DNA of 21,558 nt from assembly GCA_963582685.1 (NCBI GenBank), contig CAUZSM010000017.1:1-21558 (forward strand), read 5' to 3'. Origin of the DNA: CAUZSM01 sp963582685. GTDB lineage: Archaea; Thermoplasmatota; Poseidoniia; Poseidoniales; Thalassarchaeaceae. This document shows positions 16,264 to 21,558 of this stretch, piece after piece; the stretch's first letter is position 1; each line of letters begins with the position of its first letter. The notes beneath the pieces were generated by a model that was not told where the DNA came from, ran no database searches, and saw only the letters and a program-made list of their open reading frames with translations. The position numbers and the translations under genes were made by a program.

Positions 16264-17832
16264 TCACTCGCGGCGCTCTGTTCGCCATGTTCTCGGGTGA
16301 AATAGCACCAAGACGGTCAACAATTCCAAACGTCCCGCCCACATCAGAAGCGATGTGTAAAACAGCGAGTACCAATTCAGACCGGCCCATGTCGAGGTCG
16401 GTCCGAACGCACCCAAAGCGGGACCCGTGTTTCCGAGTGCGGCGAAAATGACGGATAGAATCGATACTAGCGAATGGTTGGGTTCAAAGAAAGCTAACAC
16501 GACAAGGCTAATCATCGATAGTGCAGCCCATGTGGATAGCATACCAATAACAACCCACATTCGTGAATCATCGACCACTTCGCCATTCATCCGGACACTG
16601 ACGATGGCTCGAGGTTGAACCATTCGATGAATCTCACGTCGGGCAAGGCCAAAGGCCAGTCTCAGGCGTAGAATCTTCAGCCCGCCACTCGTAGAGCCAG
16701 CAGATGCGCCCACGACCATCAGGAATAGGAGTACGAACAGGGAAAGAACTGGCCAACTCGCGAAATCTGCACTAGCATACCCGGTTGATGTACCAATTGC
16801 AGCCGCTTGGAATGCACCGTGTCGCAAAGCATCCCCCCATGCCCAGCCGGCACTGTGAACGAGATTGAATGCGAAGATAGCCCATGCACCTGCGAGGACG
16901 AACAGGTACACTCGCAATTCTTGATCGTTGACGACCTTGGTATATTCCTTGAGTAGGATGAAGTGGAAAAGAGTGAAATTGATGCCAGTGGCGACCATGA
17001 AGAAGGTGATGATGCCTTCAACAAGAGGGCTGTCGAATCCCATAATTCCGGCGTCGGTCGTACCGAATCCACCTGAAGGCATCGTGGTTAATGAATAATT
17101 GATTGCGTTGAACCAATTTAGGTCAGCCCACCACATCAATAGAATGAACTCAAGCACTGTAAATCCGATGTAAATGCCCCAGAGAGCTTGAGCGGTTTCT
17201 TGGAGACGAGGGCGAAGACGACTCAATGATGGACCAGTCAGTTCTGCTCGAGCTATCGACATGCCGCCACCGAGTGCTCGACTTAGAAGAAGTAGTCCAA
17301 GCATGATGATTCCCATTCCACCCAACCATTGTGTCAGTGAACGCCAGAACAGGATAGAATAGGGCTGACTGGCAATGCAATCATCGACATCTGCACAGTT
17401 TGGGGATGCATAGGGGTGGATTGTGGTCGCACCCGTTGTTGTGAATCCAGACATGGATTCAAACCAGCCACGAATCATTCCACCGGCGATTTCGTACAAG
17501 GTACCTCCATCACCATCCCATGTGATAGGTCCGTGGAAGGTGGGCCCCAACCAGTATGGAAGCGCACCGACAGCGACAATAACTGGCCATGAAAGTGCTA
17601 CTGCAGCGAAGGCCTCGCGGTCACGCAAGCGTTCAGGCGTATCGGTACGAGTACCCCAACGAACCAGAACTCCGCCAAGGAAGACACTGATAATTATAGG
17701 AGGAATGAATGCGGCTAGAACCATGCGCCAGTCATCTTGCATCAATAGCCCGACACCTACACTGATGACCAATGGCACAGAAAGGAGCAGAAGGCTCCAG
17801 CCGGCTATCAAGCCGATTATGTCGTGACGCAT
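16264..17832 (-). CDS. trkH: Trk/Ktr potassium uptake channel subunit
   Basis: 522 residues, polytopic membrane protein of the TrkH/KtrB superfamily of potassium transporters. Four pore-loop repeats can be read by their filter segments: SGFTTTGAT at 128-136, PSGGFGTTD at 252-260, IGTSTGYAS at 346-354, and LGNTGPALG at 466-474; each keeps the filter glycine. The intramembrane gating loop is GASAGSTSGGLK at 375-386, and the cytoplasmic QPRAIVSVRMNGEVV segment follows. An extracellular insert after the first filter contains Cys146 and Cys152, which could form a disulfide. The start is 2 bp after the trkA stop, with GGAG 8 bases upstream inside trkA, so the two are translationally linked. Confidence 0.94.
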   Translation of the reverse strand: MRHDIIGLIAGWSLLLLSVPLVISVGVGLLMQDDWRMVLAAFIPPIIISVFLGGVLVRWGTRTDTPERLRDREAFAAVALSWPVIVAVGALPYWLGPTFHGPITWDGDGGTLYEIAGGMIRGWFESMSGFTTTGATTIHPYASPNCADVDDCIASQPYSILFWRSLTQWLGGMGIIMLGLLLLSRALGGGMSIARAELTGPSLSRLRPRLQETAQALWGIYIGFTVLEFILLMWWADLNWFNAINYSLTTMPSGGFGTTDAGIMGFDSPLVEGIITFFMVATGINFTLFHFILLKEYTKVVNDQELRVYLFVLAGAWAIFAFNLVHSAGWAWGDALRHGAFQAAAIGTSTGYASADFASWPVLSLFVLLFLMVVGASAGSTSGGLKILRLRLAFGLARREIHRMVQPRAIVSVRMNGEVVDDSRMWVVIGMLSTWAALSMISLVVLAFFEPNHSLVSILSVIFAALGNTGPALGAFGPTSTWAGLNWYSLFYTSLLMWAGRLELLTVLVLFHPRTWRTERRE

Positions 17833-17834
17833 GC

Positions 17835-19262
17835 TCAGCGCTCCAGTAGTTTCTCCACGGTTCCCACATCATCAGCGGCAACGAATAGAATCAGGCGGTC
17901 TCCGGCTTTCACCGTCATGTCCGGCTTAGGGCGAAGCATCAGTCTTGCATCGTCATTATTGGGGCGTTCCACGAAGGCGATTCGGAAAGAGGTGGCTCGC
18001 TTCTCGATGCGAGATATTGTCTCGCCAATGCGACTATGGTCCTCGCCGATATTTGCGCTCATAGCCACGATCTCTGGCACAGATGGCATCAACTGGTAGT
18101 GGCCAGGAATACGAGAGTGTACCTGCATTAGGATAGAATCGATGGCAACTCTACGCCTACTCACTGCGTAGGTGAGGCCAATACGACGCACCACCCGTGC
18201 TAGATTGCTATCCTCAAGAATTAATCCAGTACGGACAACTCCGATATCCGCTGCGCGCATCGCTACAGCGATATTTGCGTGGTCATCTTCTAGGGCGGCA
18301 ATTGCAATATCATGATCAGCCAATTCGATCTCCTTCAGCAAGTCACGGTCTGAAAGATTGCAATGAATCACATCAAGTCGTTTATTCGCACCAATTCCAC
18401 TGCCAACCAATTCATTTGCTGCTTCCAGCCGCTCATCGAGAACTGTAACCCAACAGCCCTCGGCCAAATAGGCTGATGCAAGATTACGTCCGAGTGAAGT
18501 TGCTCCAAAAATGGCCACGCGTGGCTTTTCTGGGAATGGCGGCTCGTCGTGACCAGCTGCCTTGGATATTCGCTTGAATGTGTGTTCGCCGATGGTGGCA
18601 AACACGATTCTATCGCCCGGTTCGATGATGGTGTCATCTGTTGGGACGAAGGCGCGCTCTCCTTTGCGACAGAGTGTGAAGGCACGAGGTAGGCCGTCGA
18701 TATTCTCCTCCGCTTGAGCAAGCGTGAATGAAGCCATTCTGGAGGCGTTCTGCGTGACTTCAACTTCAACTATCCAAGCATCGCCACCAAGCGGCAGAAC
18801 CTCATTGAGGCTTGACGACTTCAGACCTGCTCGCAGCCGCTCTATGCTAGCGGCATGGGGGCAAATCGCCACATCGACTCCTGCCCAACGATTCAGCCTA
18901 CTGCCCTCATCGGCAATCAGCCCCTCGTCGTAAATACGTGCAATTGTCAGTAGATGTTGGCGGTTCGGGTTCTTATCCAGTGGCAGAACTTCCTCCAGTA
19001 AATCTCGTGCCAGAGCGCAGGAGAGAATATTGCGCTCATCGTTACCGGTAGCCGCGATGTAAACAGCAGCATTCCTAATGCCTGCCTCCTTCAGTACTTC
19101 CCTTCTGGTGACGTCGCCAAGCAACATGAATGCATCAATCGATTGTGCCTCCTTAACTGCATCTGGATCGGGGTCGATTAGGACCACGTCCTTACCTTCA
19201 TCCTGTAGGGCCCGAGCGACCCCTCTTCCAACTTCGCCGGCGCCGCCAATGATAATCCGCAT
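17835..19262 (-). CDS. trkA: Trk potassium uptake regulatory subunit (two RCK units)
   Basis: 475 residues, the length of duplicated TrkA. Two RCK_N Rossmann units and two RCK_C units are recognisable: first nucleotide loop GGAGEVGRG at 6-14 with acidic D30 ending strand 2, RCK_C about 150-232, second loop FGATSLGRN at 252-260 with VLDE near 274-277, and a final RCK_C about 385-475. TrkA forms a cytoplasmic ring that binds NAD(H) or ATP/ADP and gates TrkH. The second loop is GxTxxG rather than a canonical GxGxxG, so nucleotide binding in the second unit may be altered. The gene is directly followed by trkH. It lies 53 bp after the transglutaminase-like gene, a gap in which I see nothing specific. 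Confidence 0.94.
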   Translation of the reverse strand: MRIIIGGAGEVGRGVARALQDEGKDVVLIDPDPDAVKEAQSIDAFMLLGDVTRREVLKEAGIRNAAVYIAATGNDERNILSCALARDLLEEVLPLDKNPNRQHLLTIARIYDEGLIADEGSRLNRWAGVDVAICPHAASIERLRAGLKSSSLNEVLPLGGDAWIVEVEVTQNASRMASFTLAQAEENIDGLPRAFTLCRKGERAFVPTDDTIIEPGDRIVFATIGEHTFKRISKAAGHDEPPFPEKPRVAIFGATSLGRNLASAYLAEGCWVTVLDERLEAANELVGSGIGANKRLDVIHCNLSDRDLLKEIELADHDIAIAALEDDHANIAVAMRAADIGVVRTGLILEDSNLARVVRRIGLTYAVSRRRVAIDSILMQVHSRIPGHYQLMPSVPEIVAMSANIGEDHSRIGETISRIEKRATSFRIAFVERPNNDDARLMLRPKPDMTVKAGDRLILFVAADDVGTVEKLLER

Positions 19263-19315
19263 GGAGTCTATCCCCTTGTGGTGTCTTGTCGGCTTCGCCT
19301 CATCCTCTTAACACC

Positions 19316-20884
19316 TCACTGACCACTCAGGTATGGAACCCGATAAGTCCCACCGGTAATCAAGGGCCCGGAAATGGTATCCCAGTTCTCAGTCCACATG
19401 TACTGATACCCTGAAACAGATAAGGGTCTATAGAATTTGTATGCGTCGATACCGGATGGACTGGGGCTCTCAACCCACTCACTAAATCCAGTTGGGGTGT
19501 GCAAGAGCCACTTATTGTTGACAACATCGACCGAAGCCTCCACCCAGCAAGAGGAAATTTCGATGTCGTTCACGTCACACCAATTTTCCGAAAGAGGTAA
19601 TAGTACGTTTGCCCAAGCATGTGGTTCCCAGTATGAAAACCCATTGTCGGTCAATGCACCGAATTCGTACCAAGAAGAAATCTCGCGGGTGCGCAGGATG
19701 CTCATCCAAGCGTTCGATTGCTCATCGCAGTCGCCTCTGCCATCGACCAAGCAATCAGGTCCACTGCGAGGGGTGGACAGCCCAACATCATACAGGATTG
19801 TGTCTCGAACAAAGATGAATGCCTCGTGGGTGAATGAGAATACGTTATCCTGCTCGTCTTGTGGAAGTGAGGCGAATATCTGGTCTGCAATCTGCCTGAC
19901 AAATGTCTCCTCACCGTCGATGGCCCAGTCCTCAAAAGAACTCGGGGCTCGGTCATTCCATTGCTTGACCTGACCTATGGCAAGATGTGTAGAGGCGAGA
20001 TGACCGGCCCGGTCTAGGTCGTCAAAGGTCCCTGAGTTATCGGCGTTCAGCCCCCTCCCATTGTGGGCTCCGGGAACAATGGACTCCATACTATCGTCAT
20101 CCCACCAACTGAATGTAGTCGAGATCAAATCGTACGTGACCACCAGAGTTTTCTCGGCACCACTGGGTATACTACCCCTCCAAATGACGCAAGGCCCGGT
20201 AGCACAATGCTCAGAGTCACTGCCTTGTGATGGCCAGAACACTTCTGTGTCCCAATCGGTTAACTGCACGGCATCATCAGCGGATTTGGTTGTTCCATCT
20301 AAAGGAATCGATATGGCTGGGCCACCGGGACTATTCACAGTCATACTGGATAATAACTGCAGAGAGGATACTGGGGAACTACCTCCACTGACATACTGGA
20401 AACCGTCACTTGATGTTCCGCGCTCAGTTCTGTCAGAGGGAATTGACAGGCTATAACGGAAGTTGAAATCTTCAGTCTGACCACTGGTTAGAATCACGCT
20501 CCTCTCTAGAGTATAGTCCGACTGGACTGGATATGTATGAGCTGGTCCATACTCCTTCAATATCTCATTCATCCACTTATTCAACTGAGTAATAATTTGC
20601 TCTTGGGCGGGTGTGAACAGGAAAACAAAGGCAACAGCAAGGACAAGGGCAAGATTTCGCAGATTGCGAGTGCGCTTCTTGGAGCGACGTCGAGAGCCTC
20701 CTTCGATGCGACGACCAAGGCCCGGCGCCACCCCTGCTCGCGCGTGACCAGAATAATGGGAAGGTGCTGCTGTAGGCTGTACTCGGATGGAAAGGCCAGC
20801 CGCACCGAGGGTAATCCTGCCACAATTGAAACAGACAGTTGAGCCGGGCCGGTTATCAGCCAAGCAGTATGGACACCGTGCCAT
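19316..20884 (-). CDS. Zinc-ribbon, single-pass membrane protein with transglutaminase-like ectodomain
   Basis: 522 residues, ATG start. N-terminal zinc ribbon C4-x2-C7 ... C18-x2-C21, then a linker and a basic stretch (RRRSKKRTRNLRN, 65-77), one transmembrane helix about 78-92, and a large ectodomain. The basic cluster before the helix predicts N-in, C-out. Residues 345-470 carry a transglutaminase-like catalytic set: Cys386 in GRGDCDEQS, His422 in EPHAWANV, and Asp453 in EASVDVVNNKW. Such domains act as peptidases, transglutaminases or related acyl transferases; the reaction here is unknown. The part between (100-340) is beta-rich and Ser/Thr-rich, with cysteines 227 and 232 close together. 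It is followed by trkA-trkH on the same strand, 62 bp after a polytopic membrane gene, so it may belong to the same transcript. Confidence 0.75.
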   Translation of the reverse strand: MARCPYCLADNRPGSTVCFNCGRITLGAAGLSIRVQPTAAPSHYSGHARAGVAPGLGRRIEGGSRRRSKKRTRNLRNLALVLAVAFVFLFTPAQEQIITQLNKWMNEILKEYGPAHTYPVQSDYTLERSVILTSGQTEDFNFRYSLSIPSDRTERGTSSDGFQYVSGGSSPVSSLQLLSSMTVNSPGGPAISIPLDGTTKSADDAVQLTDWDTEVFWPSQGSDSEHCATGPCVIWRGSIPSGAEKTLVVTYDLISTTFSWWDDDSMESIVPGAHNGRGLNADNSGTFDDLDRAGHLASTHLAIGQVKQWNDRAPSSFEDWAIDGEETFVRQIADQIFASLPQDEQDNVFSFTHEAFIFVRDTILYDVGLSTPRSGPDCLVDGRGDCDEQSNAWMSILRTREISSWYEFGALTDNGFSYWEPHAWANVLLPLSENWCDVNDIEISSCWVEASVDVVNNKWLLHTPTGFSEWVESPSPSGIDAYKFYRPLSVSGYQYMWTENWDTISGPLITGGTYRVPYLSGQ

Positions 20885-20946
20885 CCTATCGATTCGCAGC
20901 CTGCCGCTTCATCAATGTTCGGCGAGGCTCCCCGGGTATTAGGCCC

Positions 20947-21558
20947 TCATTCGTCCTCAAGCTCATGCTCCGAAGTATGGCCGGAGAACCGCGTTGAGGG
21001 GCGGCCACGCCGCATTCTCATCCACTCTTGCTTCATCTGTGGTGAGAGAGATGCTGGAAGCCATGTGCTGTCAGCTTGTTTTTGCCCCCAGAGCATCAGA
21101 GCCGGCAGACACAACAGCACAGGTGGGAAGAGCAGGCTGTAAACTAGAATGCTGTACAGTACTGCTCGCACAGCACCTACTCTGAATGCAGGGGCGAATC
21201 TTGCGCCGTCGAAGGTTCGGTATCCTTGGTAGGAAGTCAACACCGCCTCGCACCACGGCACACAGACAGCGAGGAATATTGCCATGAGTATGGTGATGAG
21301 ATCAAAGCCACGATGATACTCAATCAGAGTGACAGTGAGTACACTGGTTTCCATTGCTCCCATGCCTAAGCCAAGTGCCCAGCCAGAGGTTGGTTGAGCA
21401 TTCAATACGCGTACTGACTTGCGAGTCAACAGCAGCATCGAGAGCAATGATTGGGAAAACCCCAGAATCAGAGCGATGCCGAGGGCTGCCAACGGTAGGG
21501 CAAAATCAATCAGAAATGGGAATATCAGGTATGTTCTGACAAAGGCGGCACTGATTAC
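20947..21558 (-). CDS. Polytopic membrane protein, 5' end outside the window, unrecognised
   Basis: The frame stays open to the last base: 22 codons precede the TTG at 21492 and continue the same hydrophobic character (LIFPFLIDFALPLAALGIAL), so the gene starts beyond the window. About 203 residues are visible with roughly four transmembrane segments: one at the beginning, one around WALGLGMGAMETSVLTVTLI, one at LITILMAIFLAVCVPWC, and one at VLYSILVYSLLFPPVLLCLP. The C-terminus is hydrophilic, basic first (KQEWMRMRRGRPS) and then acidic (HELEDE). I do not recognise the family. It precedes the transglutaminase-like gene by 62 bp on the same strand. Confidence 0.7.
   Translation of the reverse strand, partial: VISAAFVRTYLIFPFLIDFALPLAALGIALILGFSQSLLSMLLLTRKSVRVLNAQPTSGWALGLGMGAMETSVLTVTLIEYHRGFDLITILMAIFLAVCVPWCEAVLTSYQGYRTFDGARFAPAFRVGAVRAVLYSILVYSLLFPPVLLCLPALMLWGQKQADSTWLPASLSPQMKQEWMRMRRGRPSTRFSGHTSEHELEDE

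Noticed and set aside
19437..19973. 178-codon plus-strand frame
   Set aside because: Antisense to the transglutaminase-like gene over its catalytic region; Ser-rich shadow composition.
1..21558. tRNA, rRNA, CRISPR arrays, insertion sequences, attachment sites
   Set aside because: No cloverleaf-like stretch, spaced direct repeats, transposase or integrase motif was seen in the short gaps; all long stretches are coding.

Overview
The window reads as a gene-dense stretch of an archaeal chromosome. Archaeal or euryarchaeal markers are spread along it: a TiaS-type tRNA(Ile2) agmatidine synthetase, an archaeosortase with Cys/Arg/His motifs, a replication factor C large subunit ending in a PIP-like motif, an archaeal/eukaryotic-type glycyl-tRNA synthetase, a diphthine-ammonia ligase, an Lhr-type helicase and a RadB-like RecA-fold protein. 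The mixture, the intermediate base composition, the very short intergenic gaps and the unusually long Lhr fit a marine Thermoplasmatota (for example Candidatus Poseidoniia, Marine Group II). That placement is inference from gene content, not a search result.

Layout. 3-2220 (+): diphthine-ammonia ligase, cut by the window start, then purB. 2221-2460 (-): a small tail-anchored membrane protein. 2556-3140 (+): a RadB-like protein lacking the Walker A lysine. 5943 down to 3141 (-): a compact set gmhA-like, gmhB-like, tiaS and a small membrane protein. 6011-6982 (+): archaeosortase, divergent from gmhA across a 67-bp gap with a TATA-like box and a perfect inverted repeat. 12328-6983 (-): a 1781-residue Lhr helicase whose C-terminal third appears internally duplicated. 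12772-12461 (-): a two-cluster ferredoxin. 12876-16262 (+): glyS and rfcL. 19262-16264 (-): trkA-trkH potassium uptake pair. 20884-19316 (-): a zinc-ribbon / transmembrane / transglutaminase-like surface protein. 21558-20947 (-): a polytopic membrane protein cut by the window end.

How the genes relate. Most are housekeeping: translation and tRNA decoding (Dph6, TiaS, GlyRS), purine synthesis (PurB), replication and repair (RfcL, Lhr, RadB-like) and ion homeostasis (TrkA/TrkH). A second theme is the cell surface: heptose-type sugar enzymes beside an archaeosortase, and a membrane-anchored transglutaminase-like protein. All four convergent gene pairs meet with stop codons 0 or 1 bp apart, so there is no room for a separate terminator. 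No rRNA, tRNA, CRISPR array, insertion sequence or integrase was seen. No gap exceeds about 135 bp, so no long non-coding stretch needs explaining.
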